Assembly (NCBI GenBank): GCA_951799425.1
Contig: OX637393.1
Coordinates: forward strand, 2,920,501-2,984,500
Reading direction: 5' to 3'
DNA length: 64,000 nt
Origin: Ilex aquifolium
Lineage: Eukaryota; Streptophyta; Magnoliopsida; Aquifoliales; Aquifoliaceae
Under the pieces are notes generated by a model, which was given only the letters and a program-made list of their open reading frames with translations, was not told the origin of the DNA and did no database searches. The translations under genes and the position numbers were made by a program. Positions 1-10,520 of the stretch are shown here, piece by piece; position 1 is the stretch's first letter; every line of letters begins with the position of its first letter.

Positions 1-717
1 TTTGATTTGGTTCTATCAATATTTTTTTTTCTTAATGTATTTGTATATGTGGTGCTGCTTTGGAGATTTTTTTGTTCATTTTTTACGAGTAACGCAGTGC
101 CTTCAGGCACAGACAATTACTAGTAGCTTTATATGTTATCTGGCAAACAAACACACCCTAGTGATATGACCCAAAAGACGGGACATGGGACACATTCTTA
201 TTATTTTACGATATTCAGGGGATAATATAGAAGGATAATATAGAATTTTCAATCTTCTAAAGGGCAGAATAAAAAAAAGTCAGAATTTTTCGAGGAAAAT
301 TCAATAAAATAAATTTCAATAATACAACGACCAAATTGATATTGTTCAACATGTATCTAGAACATATATAATCAAACATTTATATAACGAAAGTTACGCT
401 ACAACTACTACAATATATTAATTCAAAAATCTGAGAAAATATAATTATTATTGATCAAACATCCACAATTTTAACATTTTTAATAAAATTTATCTCAAAT
501 TTCAAAAAAAATATAACTATTTATTTTTCTATAAGTTTTTAGTTAAAGTTCATAACATTATATCTACACCATTTTTTCAATATGAGTTTGTGTAACTTTT
601 GTGAGGAAAATATCTAAAAGTTTTACGTGAATTCTTGTAAATATAAAAAATTTTGTTGAGAAATTAAAATCGGTTTCCATTTGAATTCAACTTGAATATT
701 CGTAAAATTTAATCGAA
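1..717. other. AT-rich flanking DNA, no gene seen
   Basis: No long open frame and no recognisable domain. The segment from about 670 to 717 resembles 15955-16010, so it belongs to a repeat that recurs on the far side of the nested insertion. Confidence 0.6.
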
Positions 718-1533
718 TTTAAGTTTGAGTGGGCTATTCCCACCTTATTTAATTTTTCATTATCAAACTACTAAGCTCACTTCTTCTATACCCACCTCAT
801 TGGTAACTAAATTCACTCCATGCTACATACACCCCATTTAATATGTAAACTCACTTTATATTTGTCATAATTTGTGTTTCATTCTCTATTTCATCTCATG
901 CATTCACACAAATACTTTTTCAATATGAATTTTTTCAGTGAGATACAAGTTAGTATTACTTCTCAATTTAATTATATGTTTGATTTCTTGTTTGTTGTAT
1001 GTATTTTCATTTTGTTCGAAATATTTTGATATCTCTGTCAAGTTTAATAATTTTTTATTTAGAATTTATGTGTGTGTATATATATATATATGTATGCTTT
1101 CAGATTATTTATTCTTTTTTTTATCTTGTTTAGGTTTTGCATCTATGCTTGTCATTTTTTTTTCTTCGATTTTGTGTTTATGCTTGATACTTTTTTTTTC
1201 ATGTCCAGTTTTGCGTCTTGTGGTTTTGCTTTTTGTAGTTTTATTTGTTCCTCTAATCTTTGCATGATTTTTTTCCCCCATGTTTCATTCTTTTATTTTA
1301 AAGGGGGTGTATGTAGCATATGGTGGACTTAGTTAATAATGAGATGAGTGATTAGTACTTAAACTTGACATATTATTATGACATTTTAAGACTAATTGTA
1401 CTTTAATGGAGTTTAAGTGATGTCATTTCAGGCCCTAAACTGAACAAGGACCCAAAAACAACAAGTACCACACTTGGATGCAGTGCCAGTACATTATAGC
1501 CCAAAATTGGAGAAGCTTGGAACACTGTCACCA

Positions 1534-1880
1534 CGTTCGAACGGCAACTCATGTTCGAACGTCAAATAAGACACTGTAGCAGACTCAGATGCTGAAGAGA
1601 TGACGTGTGGCAGTTAGGAAAGAAGACTGGAACTCTGAAGTACTTGAGTGTCACGTTCGAACGCCAACTCACGTTCGAACGTGCACTTGAATGGATTGAA
1701 GACCAGACCACTGCAGAGAGTTGGTACTGCACTTCACAGGGGACCTACAAATCACTCGAGTGAAAGGGCTCAGAGCAGATCTGGCGTTCGAACGCCCTCA
1801 GTGCCAAAACAGAAGCAACGTTCGAACGACCTCAGTGCAAAAAAAGAAAGAACGTTCGAACGCCAACTCACGTTCGAACG
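1534..1880. promoter_or_regulatory. Array of eight CGTTCGAACG palindromes in U3 of the 5' LTR
   Basis: Copies start at 1534, 1552 (TGTTCGAACG, one change), 1654, 1672, 1785, 1819, 1853 and 1871. Three pairs have an 18-bp period (1534/1552, 1654/1672, 1853/1871) and two steps are exactly 34 bp (1785 to 1819 to 1853). The array ends about 92 bp upstream of the LTR TATA box. Each site is a perfect 10-bp palindrome with three CpGs. The position fits an enhancer or operator for a dimeric DNA-binding protein, but the function is inference. Confidence 0.7.
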
Positions 1881-1972
1881 TCATCCACAGACTGGCTGCA
1901 GAGTTGTTGACTGTTCACTTGGACTTGGGTGGCAAACACTATTCTTTCACCCCCCTACCTCCTCCTCTTGCC

Positions 1973-1980
1973 TATAAATA
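1973..1980 (+). promoter_or_regulatory. TATA box of the 5' LTR
   Basis: TATAAATA follows a C-rich stretch and precedes CTCCCCTTGTTGG. Transcription would begin about 30 bp downstream, defining the U3/R border near 2005-2015. The same box is at 14313-14320 in the 3' LTR. Confidence 0.75.
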
Positions 1981-3304
1981 CTCCCCTTGTTGGAGAGCTT
2001 GAGGAGCCAAGCATTGTAGGAAGTAGCATAGTGATGGAGGCTTAGACTCCCACTTTCATTGTAGTTAGTTCATTTTCCTTATGAAGTATTTATTTTAGAG
2101 ATTAGTTTGGCTTTAGTCCAACATCTCTTGCTTGTTATAGCAGTAGTTTTATGCTTATGTTTATGTCTATGCTTTCAATTCTCATGCATAGAAGAGAGAT
2201 AGCTCCCATCTTGGTTGAGGAAGCAACCCTCCAATCTTTGGTTGAGGAAGCCACCCTCCAAATGTGACTAGCTTTCTTCTACTTTAATTGTTCATGCATT
2301 TCACTTCCATTGCTTGAGCTTCCTTCTTTCTTAGAAGAGTGAAACTCTTCCACTTTTCTAGAGCTTGATCAAAGTCGTGAAGGGTGGAACGTGATTCACC
2401 CATTCTTTGGGGAAGATTTGCTCTGTATTTGTGTTACTCTATCTTTTAAAGTTCTCCACTTGGAGGGATGAGTATCACTCACTTTTCTAGCTTCACCCAA
2501 GCCATGAAGAGTGAGTAGTTTCTCATTCACTCTTTAGTGAGAGGAGAAGGGCATGTATAAGTTATCCGGGAATTATATTTGTGCAATGTTCTTTTATGCT
2601 TAACGTTTATTTTCCCCTATTATCGGATGATTGATTGCATCTAGCAAAGCTAAGGTACTTTGTATAATTGTGAGCCCTTTCTATGACATGGATGACTCCT
2701 GCATAGAAAGACTCATCAGTTCAAGGCAAGTACCCCGGCTAGATCCTCATGACTACCCTTCAATCTCCCCCCTTATTGTACTTCACTAAAAAGAATGGAC
2801 TATTAATATCATGATTGGATGTCTTGTAGAAACACTTGATTGTTTTGTAGACGGGTTAAGTCTCGGCACAGGCAATGCTTGTAAACTTCTAGAAAGACAT
2901 CGGAATCATGTTCTTAATTCTCACAATCCATCTTTATCTTCCGATTAACTTACTGTTGACACGGGAGTTAATTGAGTTATCAAGCACAATTATGACAAAC
3001 CGGATAACTAACTACATGTCCAGATCCTTGCACTAAAGAGTGACTCTTTTTTTTTATTAACATTCATTTCCTAATTTGTTAAGAAAATCTCCTGGAAAGA
3101 ATCTTATATTCTGTCCAGCAAAACCCACATCTCACAGCAAATCCAAATCAAAAAATGTTACCACCAAAAGGTCTCTACCACTGCTTACCTTAGAAATATC
3201 AACAAAAGTTCCCTGTGGATTCGACTCCGGACTCAAACCGGATTATTACTACAGCTTGACCACCTGCACTTGGGTGTACATCGGATAGATAGCTGTCAAG
3301 TTTT

Positions 3305-3322
3305 TGGCGCCGTTGCCGGGGA
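3305..3322 (+). other. Primer binding site, tRNA-Asp type
   Basis: TGGCGCCGTTGCCGGGGA begins six bases after the end of the 5' LTR. It is complementary to the 3' end of plant tRNA-Asp, the primer commonly used by Athila-group elements. It would prime minus-strand DNA synthesis. Confidence 0.85.
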
Positions 3323-3417
3323 TTTTTTTTGAAAGGTGCTTTAAGGTAAAAGGTAAAAAGACCTTCAACATTGTGAATATTTTGTCTTACTGTACATAAC
3401 TTTGTTTTATTTTCTTT

Positions 3418-5337
3418 ATGACTGAGGGCACTCCTCACTTCCAAAATTTGCCAACAGAATCGTGTGAGTCCGTGAATCAGCCTGAACCTAATTCACCTAG
3501 ATCAGTAGCAGACTCTTGTGAGGGTAGTATGTCAAATAATGAAAGAAATGGAGAAGTCCCTATGAGAGAGGAGGAAGTCCCTAACATTCGAACTTTGCGG
3601 GATTACTTGAATCCCACAAGAAATAGTGTCCCATCTTGTTTTATTTTTCCTGAAAACGCTCCCCTCTTTACTGTAAAGTCGGGGACAGTGCAGTTATTGC
3701 CCGTGTTTCATGGATTGGATGCAGAAAATCCATATCTGCATATAAAAGATTTCGAAGAAGTGTGTGGAACATTTTAAGACAATTCTGAATTGACCAAAAT
3801 GAGACTGTTTTCGTTTTCCTTGAGGGATAGAGCCAAACAATGGCTAAATTCTTTAAAGGCTCTTTCAGTACCCAATTGGCAACCATTGCAAAATGAATTT
3901 TTTAGAAAGTTTTTTCCTTTGCACCGCACAAATGCATTGAAAAGGCAAATCATGAATTTTGAAGTCAAAGAAGGAGAAACTTTTTATCAAAGTTGGGAGA
4001 GATTCAAAGATCTACTCCAATTTTGCCCACATCATGCTTTTGAAAATTGGACATTGGTAGGATTTTTCTATGACTCCTTACCCTCTAGACTACGTCAGTT
4101 TGTCGAAATGATGGCCCAAGGAGAATTCATGGGAAAAAGTTCGGAGGAGGCATTCAATTTCTTTGACACCATATCTGACAGTTCTCAGATGTGGGACTCA
4201 GCCTCCCCTACCACTGTAGAAGCCAGACCATCTAATTCCCAAGGAGGAAAATATGTCTTGAGAGAGGATGATGACTTGAGAGCAAAAATGTCCACATTGT
4301 CTCGAAAGCTCGAAGCTTTAGAGATGAAGAAAGTCCATCAAGTTGATGTTAGCCCTTCCACTGAGCAAGTGTGTGGAATCTGTGCGCCTACAGGACAACC
4401 TACTGGGGAGTGTCCCACCATCCCAGCATTCAAAGAAGTCTTGTTAGAACAAACACACGCAGTTTCCAACTTCAACAAGCCCTACTCCAACCCATATTCT
4501 GAAACATACAATCCAGGGTGACGAAATGACCCTAACTTCAGTTGGAAGAACACACAACCAATACCCATGAACCAACAACAAGGGCCATACCCACCACCTC
4601 AAGGACCTCCTGCATATCAACCATACCAACCACCACAAAAGAGGAACCTTGAGGACACATTAAATCAGTTCATGCAAAGCCAAATGAATTATAACAATAA
4701 TTCTGCACAGGCTTTCACTGATTTCAAAACTCAGACCACTCAATCTTTTGAGGATCTTAAAAGCCACATCCAAAAGTTGACTCAATCCATGGTCACACAT
4801 GAAAAAGGAAAGTTTCCTTCACAACCAAAGCAACCACAAGGCCAATTCCATGTAGGGAACCCTTCAACAACATGAAACACCCAAGACCAAGCCCAAGCTG
4901 TCACGACACTAAGAAGTGGCAAAGTGATTGACAAAACAATCAGGGACATACTCATTCCCAAGCCAAGACCTGAGTCAAACCCAGCCAATCCATCATCTGA
5001 ACCTGAACCAATTGAGAAAGACCCTGAGCCTGTGATTGAACAAAAGTCAGAGCCTTCTGAGAAAAAGGAACCTTCATATTTTGTTCCGGCCCCATTTTCT
5101 CATCGACTCAGAGCCAAACAAAAAGTGAAAAATCAACCTGAAATTTACGAGCTTTTTAAGCAAGTAAATCTCAACATCCCACTTCTGGATGCAATCAAAC
5201 AAGTCCCGCCTTATGCCAAGTTTCTAAAAGACTTGTGCACAGTCAAGAGAAGACAGAAAGTCCAAAAAAGAGCTTTTCTAACGGAACAAGCTAGTGCTCT
5301 CCTCCAACAGAAAACCCTTCCAAAATACAAAGACCCA
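3418..5337 (+). pseudogene. gag region of the retrotransposon, interrupted by stops
   Basis: ATG at 3418 opens the frame that continues through pol. A retrotransposon gag (capsid) domain lies at about 3700-4200, with the typical WERFKDLLQFCPHH and FFYDSLPSRLRQ segments and a downstream MGKSSEEAFN segment. A proline/glutamine-rich linker and a short coiled stretch follow (4567-4860), then a charged region that runs into protease. Three stops interrupt gag: TAA at 3775, TGA at 4519 and TGA at 4873. The frame before and after each one is the same, so they are point mutations and not frameshifts. Gag would form the virus-like particle that packages element RNA. No complete gag product can be made from this copy. 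Confidence 0.9.
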
Positions 5338-8300
5338 TGATGTCCGACTGTCTCATGTATCATTGGAAACTTCAGAATTGAACAAGCCTTGTTAGACCTT
5401 GGGGCCAGTGTTAATCTGCTACCCCACTCTGTCTATCAGCAGTTGGGTTTGGGTGAACTTAAACCCACTTGTGTCACACTCCAATTGGCTGATAGATCTG
5501 TCAAAACCCCCAGAGGGATTGTTGAAGATGTGCTTGTCCAAGTAGATAGTTTTGTCTTCCTTGTTGACTTTATTGTTCTGGATACTGAACCAGCAATAAA
5601 TTCAGAGAACCAAATTCCCGTCATTCTTGGTCGACCATTCCTAGCAACTTCCAATGCTTTAATCAATTGCAGGAATGGAGTCATGAAATTAACTTTTGGG
5701 AATATGACTCTCGAAATGAACATTTTCAATATTGCTAAACACCCAGAAGAAGAAAAGGAAGAAAGGGAAGTAAACTCCATAGAATCTTTGATACAAGAGC
5801 ATCTGGATGATACATTCTGTGAGGATCCTGCTGAATCATCTGTGTTAGAAATCATCTCATCAGAAATAACAGATGATGACCCAAATCCACCAGTTGACCC
5901 TAATCATACTGTTGAGACCTGGGCACTCAAATTTGAAGAAATTTCACCAAGTGGCACAAAGCCAGTCTCATCAAATGTTAGCCCACCAAAGCCTGAATTG
6001 AAACCTCTCCCATCTGACCTCAAATATGCATTTTTAGGAGAGAATGAGTCATACCCAGTGGTAATCTCATCTAAGCTCACAGACTTGCAAGAGTCTAAAT
6101 TGCTTGAAGTTCTTCGGAGTCATAAAAGTGCCATTGGATGGACCATCGCTGATTTGAAAGGTATAAGCCCGTTAATCTGCAATCATGCCATATACCTTGA
6201 AGAGGACTCAAAACCCTCTCGTCAAATGCAGCGACGACTGAACCCTTACATGATGGAAGTTGTGAGAATTGAGGTACCCAAACTCTTAGATGCAGGAATA
6301 ATCTTTCCTATCTCAGATAGTAAATGGGTCAGTCTAACCCAAGTTGTGCCAAAAAAATCTGGGGTCACAGTGGTAAAAAATGATGCAAATGAACTAGTGC
6401 CAACTCGAGTCGTCACAGGATGGTGAATGTGCATTGATTATCGAAAACTCAATTTGGTCACTAGAAAAGATCATTTTCCTCTTCCATTTCTTGACCAAGT
6501 CCTGGAGAGAATTGTAGGCCATGCATTTTATTGTTTCTTGGATGGATATTCAGGGTATAACCAAATTGAGATAGCCTTAGATGATCAGGAGAAAACAACC
6601 TTCACATGCCCCTTTGACACCTTTGCTTTTAAAAGAATGTCATTTGGACTTTGTAACGCTCCTGCAACATTCCCAAGATGTATGCTAAGCTTGTTCAGTG
6701 ATATGGTTGAAAAATTTTTGGAAGTGTTTATGGATGATTTCTCTGTCTATGGTGATTCTTTCGATTTGTGTCTAACCAATCTGGAGAAAGTACTGATCAG
6801 ATGTAAGGAAGCCAACCTAGTGCTCAATTGGGAAAAATGCCATTTCATGGTAACACAGGGCATTGTTCTTGGTCACATCGTGTCGTCTGAAGGCATGAAA
6901 GTTGACAAGGCAAAAATTGATTTGATTGGAAATTTGCCTGCTCCTAAGACTGTAAAAGATGTTAGATCATTCCTATGACATGCAGGATTCTACAGGAGAT
7001 TCATCAAAGATTTCAGTACCATAGCAAAACCAATGTGTCACCTCCTAAGTCAGGATGTAATATTTGATTGGAATGAAGCATGCCAAAAAGCCTTTGACAA
7101 ACTAAAAGACATGTTAATTTCCGCACCTATAATGCAATTTCCTGACTGGAATCTTCCTTTTGAACTAATGTGTGATGCAAGTGATTTTGCTGTAGGTGCT
7201 GTATTGGGACAAAGAAAAGATAAGAAACCCCATGTGATTTACTATGCAAGCAAAACTTTGAATGATGCCCAAATGAATTATTCAACAACTGAGAAAGAAT
7301 TGCTTGCTGTAGTTTTTGCACTGGAAAAATTCCGTTCTTATCTTGTTGGTTCTTCTGTTACTGTATTCACTGACCATGCAGCTCTGAAATTTTTGCTCAC
7401 AAAGAAGGACGCCAAACCAAGACTCTTGAGATGGATACTTTTGCTCCAAGAGTTTGATCTTGTCATTAAAGACAAGAAAGGCGTCGAGAATGTGGTGGCA
7501 GATCATCTATCCAGACTAACCTATGAATTTCATGAGGATGGACTGCCAATCAATGAGAAATTCCCCGATGAACAACTGTTCATGATTGATAATACACCTT
7601 GGTATGCAGACATTGCTAACTTTCTTGCTACTGGTACACTCCCTCCATCTTTTACCATGTTGGACCAAAAGAAATTTCTGAGGGAGGTACGTAACTTCTT
7701 TTGGGAGGATCCTTACGTATTCAAGTACTGTAAAGATCAAATCATAAGACGTTGCATCCCTGCTCATGAAAGTAGCCAGGTAATAACTTTTTGTCATTCT
7801 GAAGCATGTGGTGGCAACTTTTCATCAAGAAAAATCGCTGCAAAAATATTACAGTGTGGATTTTACTGGCCCACACTTTTTCAAGATGTTCATGCCTTTT
7901 GCTTAACTTGTGATAGGTGTCAAAGGTTGGGAAACATTTCTAAAAGAAATATGATGCCCTTAAACCCCATTTTGGTAATTGAAATTTTTGACTGTTGGGG
8001 CATCGATTTTATGGGACCATTTCCCCCTTCCTTTGGCTATCTATACATTTTAGTGGCTGTAGACTATGTATCTAAATGGGTTGAAGCAATTCCATGCCGA
8101 AACAATGATCACAAAACAGTGATCAAATTTTTAAAAGAAAATATTTTGTCTCGGTTTGGAATTCCGAAATCAATCATAAGTGATGGGGGTGCTCATTTTT
8201 GCAATCATCCTTTCTGGAATTTAATGAAAAAATACTTGATTTTTCACAAAATTGCAACCCCTTATCACCCACAGACTAGTGGACAAGCTGAGTTAGCTAA

Positions 8301-8970
8301 TCGGGAGATCAAATTAATTTTGGAAAAAATGGTGAACCCAGATCGCAAAGATTGGTCATTAAGACTAACTGATGCGCTCTGGGCATACCGAACTGCTTTT
8401 AAAACAATTTTGGGCATGTCTCCTTATCGATTAGTCTATGGAAAGCCATGTCACTTGCCTGTGGAATTGGAACATAGGGCATACTGGGCCATTAAAGTAA
8501 TGAATTTTGACTTAGACAAGGCTGGGCTAAAAAGGAAACTTCAGATGAATGAATTGGAGGAATTGAGAAATGAAGCATATGAAAATGCTAAGATTGCTAA
8601 AACCAGGATGAAAATTTTTCATGACAAACACATTGTGCGGAAGTCTTTTGAGCCATCTCAAAAAGTCTTGCTATTCAATTCAAGACTCCGCCTCTTTCCT
8701 GGTAAGTTGAAATCAAGATGGGCTGGGCCTTATATTGTGAAAAAGGTGTTTGATCACGGAGCAGTTGAAATGGAAAACCCAGCAAACGGTAATAATTTTA
8801 CTGTTAATGGTCAGAGGTTAAAACCATTTTTGGAGGATTTTGTTAGAAATGTGGAAACCATTCTTTTAATGGAACCAGAGTACTCCTCCGAAATTCGCGC
8901 CTGCCGACACTCCTGTGGATCGGGTCAGGAAATATCAACTCCAACCCGACCCACTGAGGCGCCTTTATAA
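5338..8970 (+). pseudogene. pol region: protease, reverse transcriptase, RNase H, integrase; interrupted by stops
   Basis: Same frame as gag. The aspartic protease motif ALLDLGASVNLLP is near 5385. Reverse transcriptase spans about 6240-6960, with VVPKKSG, CIDYRKLN and the catalytic FMDDFSVYG. RNase H spans about 7160-7520, with CDASD, TEKELLA, TDHAA and ADHLSRL supplying the acidic residues. Integrase has CX2C (CDRC, near 7910), core aspartates in GIDFMGPF and SDGGAHF, the glutamate in [10 protein letters not shown], and a C-terminal WAGPY segment at about 8720. There is no chromodomain. TGA stops at 5338, 6424 and 6976 break the frame. The second histidine of the integrase HHCC finger is replaced (GGNFSS where relatives have GGHHSG). 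The enzymes would copy and insert the element, but this copy would need proteins supplied in trans. Confidence 0.93.
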
Positions 8971-9557
8971 GACGCCCACGTGTTCCCCAGCCGCTGCAGT
9001 TGGCCCCCCCCCATTTTTCTTCTTCTTCTTGTTCTTCCTTTTTCTGTCTTCTGTTAGTCGTCGAGTCGCCGAGAAAACACCCATGACCACACACTCCACA
9101 AACACGATATTTTGCTTCCTGTTTAGCATTTTAATCTTATATTTGCTCACGGGTGTTCTTCTCTTGTTCGCACTCACACATAAGGATTTTCAGCCTACCC
9201 GAAATCCGGATCTGCGCACAGATGAGTAATTTTTGGTGTTTTTTATTTGTAGGTCTCAGCGGTGAACAGATCTTTACCATTCAACCGCGTCTCCACACTC
9301 AATGAACCGGTAAATTCGAAACATTGGGGACAATGTTCAGTTTAGGTTGGGGGGTATAATCAGTTCATCAGTTCATTTTCGTTTATAGTTCAGTTTCGTT
9401 CATAATTTTTGCAATTTTTTTTTAAATTTTATTGTCGTTGTTGATCATGTTTGAACATTGATTGTATAAATTGATTATGCTTATGAATCAGCTTCAATCG
9501 TCTTTGTGACTGGCAGACGTAAAAGAACCAGATAGTGAGTCTTAAAATTTAGCAATC
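8971..9557 (+). other. Post-pol spacer with a small membrane-peptide ORF and a purine tract
   Basis: A small frame from ATG 9083 to the stop at 9227-9229 encodes about 48 residues with one hydrophobic stretch (FCFLFSILILYLLTG followed by VLLLFAL). A pyrimidine-rich run then ends in TTTGTAG at about 9246-9252, which could act as a splice acceptor for the downstream ORFs. A polypurine-like tract lies at 9344-9356. Whether the small peptide is translated is unknown. It could be a remnant of an envelope-like gene or chance. Confidence 0.35.
9341..9355 (+). other. Internal polypurine-tract-like sequence
   Basis: TTTAGGTTGGGGGGT matches the sequence just before the 3' LTR (13673-13687) at 13 of 15 positions. 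It could serve as a second plus-strand priming site, comparable to a central PPT. This is inference from sequence similarity and purine content. Confidence 0.4.
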
Positions 9558-9968
9558 ATGGATGTAAATCTGTTTTGGTTTAGCCTAGGAGTCCTACGTA
9601 CTTTTCCATCTGATGTACATACCATGATCATGAAAAAAACAAGGTTAGTAAGGAAGGCTGAAATCAAAGAGAAACAAGCGAAACCCCTCTGTGGCAGAAG
9701 TAGTTTTGCCAAACGCCGTCGTGCAAAAAAGCTTGGTGCCTGTAAACAGTGTGGCAGATACTTTCACGAAAGAAGGTACAACCAGTGTTCTGAACCAATT
9801 TCCGGTCGCGCACTTGATCGATTAGACTGGATAGTGAATGGGCTGAGTAAGGATTACCCTGATACGCCATGCTATTCCGGTACTGTGCTTAACCGATTTG
9901 TGAGAGAAGAAGTTGGGAGAGTTACTGGTTGTCCCTTTTACACAGACACAGATGGAGACTCAGATTAG
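9558..9968 (+). CDS. Accessory ORF of the retrotransposon: 136-aa basic protein with a CCHC-like cluster
   Basis: An intact frame with no stop, lying between pol and the last ORF. Residues 26-60 are very rich in lysine and arginine (KKTRLVRK, FAKRRRAKKLG), resembling a nuclear-localisation or nucleic-acid-binding patch. The cluster CKQCGRYFHERRYNQC follows directly, at about residues 62-77. It reads C-X2-C-X4-H-X6-C, two residues longer in the last gap than the retroviral zinc knuckle. The tail is acidic (DTDGDSD). A basic patch followed by a short cysteine cluster also occurs in small nucleic-acid-binding proteins of some filamentous plant RNA viruses; any relationship is untested. The start could be ATG 9558 or the internal ATGs near 9624-9630. 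I do not recognise a named family. It is the only uninterrupted coding unit in an otherwise broken element. Confidence 0.6.
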   Translation: MDVNLFWFSLGVLRTFPSDVHTMIMKKTRLVRKAEIKEKQAKPLCGRSSFAKRRRAKKLGACKQCGRYFHERRYNQCSEPISGRALDRLDWIVNGLSKDYPDTPCYSGTVLNRFVREEVGRVTGCPFYTDTDGDSD

Positions 9969-10239
9969 ATAATTTTTTATAGGAAATATGTACTTTTGTG
10001 GGGGAGTGAATGCCAAAGGTCCGAATTTGTTGTAAAAAAAAAAAAGTAAAAACCTTTTTGTATAAATTTCTTTTTGATTGAAATGAAAATATGGGTCGAG
10101 TAAGGAATGCCCCAAAATACCAACCTGGAGCGTGGGTAGGGGTTCATCCTGAGACGCCTTAGTTTTTGAATTAAATTTGTGTGTTTTGTCTTCTTTGATT
10201 GTATATAGTGCAATAGGAAAAATTTTATTTTTGGATCAA
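9969..10239 (+). other. Non-coding spacer in the retrotransposon
   Basis: Contains a purine run (GTGGGGGAGTG near 9999-10009) and a poly-A stretch (10034-10045). No coding frame. It leads into the palindrome array. Confidence 0.5.
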
Positions 10240-10501
10240 CGTTCGAACGCCAGGTAACGTTCGAACGTTGACTGCCTACAGTACTCAGCCTCTGAGGAGC
10301 TTCTGCAGAAACTTGGAAGTACTGGGAGCTCAGTCCGTTCGAACGCCAATAGACCGTTCGAACGTTGACTGCTTACAGTACTTTGGCCTCTGCAGAAACA
10401 CAAAAGTACTGGGAGCTCATCACGTTCGAACGCCATACCACGTTCGAACGATCTTTTAAAATTCCTTCTACTAACGTTCGAATGTCACCAACGTTCGAAC
10501 G
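10240..10501. promoter_or_regulatory. Second array of eight CGTTCGAACG palindromes, upstream of the last ORF
   Basis: Copies start at 10240, 10258, 10336, 10355, 10423, 10441, 10475 (CGTTCGAATG, one change) and 10492. They form four pairs spaced 18, 19, 18 and 17 bp. The first two pairs are each followed by a related segment (TTGACTGC.TACAGTACT ... GTACTGGGAGCTC), so the array arose from tandem repeats of roughly 90-95 bp. A TATA box begins 14 bp after the last copy. The same element and pairing recur in the LTR, so this looks like an internal promoter derived from or co-opted with U3. Function is inference. Confidence 0.65.
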
Positions 10502-10514
10502 TCACAACTCAGGT

Positions 10515-10520
10515 TATAAA
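10515..10520 (+). promoter_or_regulatory. Candidate TATA box of an internal promoter
   Basis: TATAAA in the context AGGTTATAAAAGCCCAGC, just after the palindrome array and about 220 bp upstream of the ATG of the last ORF (10741). It would give a leader of roughly 190 nt. Confidence 0.55.

Larger units (their letters stand above)
1349..3298 (+). repeat. 5' LTR
   Basis: It begins TGATTAG and ends GCTGTCA. It differs from the 3' LTR (13689-15637) by about 15 substitutions (11 transitions, 4 transversions) and one T deletion near 2842. The first ~600 bp form the U3 part with the CGTTCGAACG palindromes and a TATA box at 1973. A short internal duplication (two GGTTGAGGAAGC units near 2210-2260) lies in the transcribed part. 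The last 100 bp resemble the conserved 3' end of Athila/Tat LTRs, around the GGATTCGACTCCGGACTC motif. Confidence 0.95.

Noticed and set aside
938-1332. Hydrophobic ORFs near the left end
   Set aside because: Made of T-rich low-complexity DNA within the interior of the MITE. Membrane-like residues are expected from poly-T.
1648-2002. ORFs of about 100 aa inside the LTRs (1648-2002, 3076-3288 and copies at 13988-14342, 15415-15627)
   Set aside because: They run through the palindromes, TATA box and U5, overlap in several frames and show no domain. The duplicates merely reflect the two LTRs.
3775-6978. TGA read-through or recoding in gag-pol
   Set aside because: Five of six stops are TGA, but they fall at unrelated places, including inside reverse transcriptase. 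At least one (4519) replaces a conserved Trp. Point mutation is simpler.
10240-10501. CRISPR-like array
   Set aside because: Regular repeats with spacers, but the repeat is a 10-bp palindrome, the spacers are not unique and the genome is plant nuclear.
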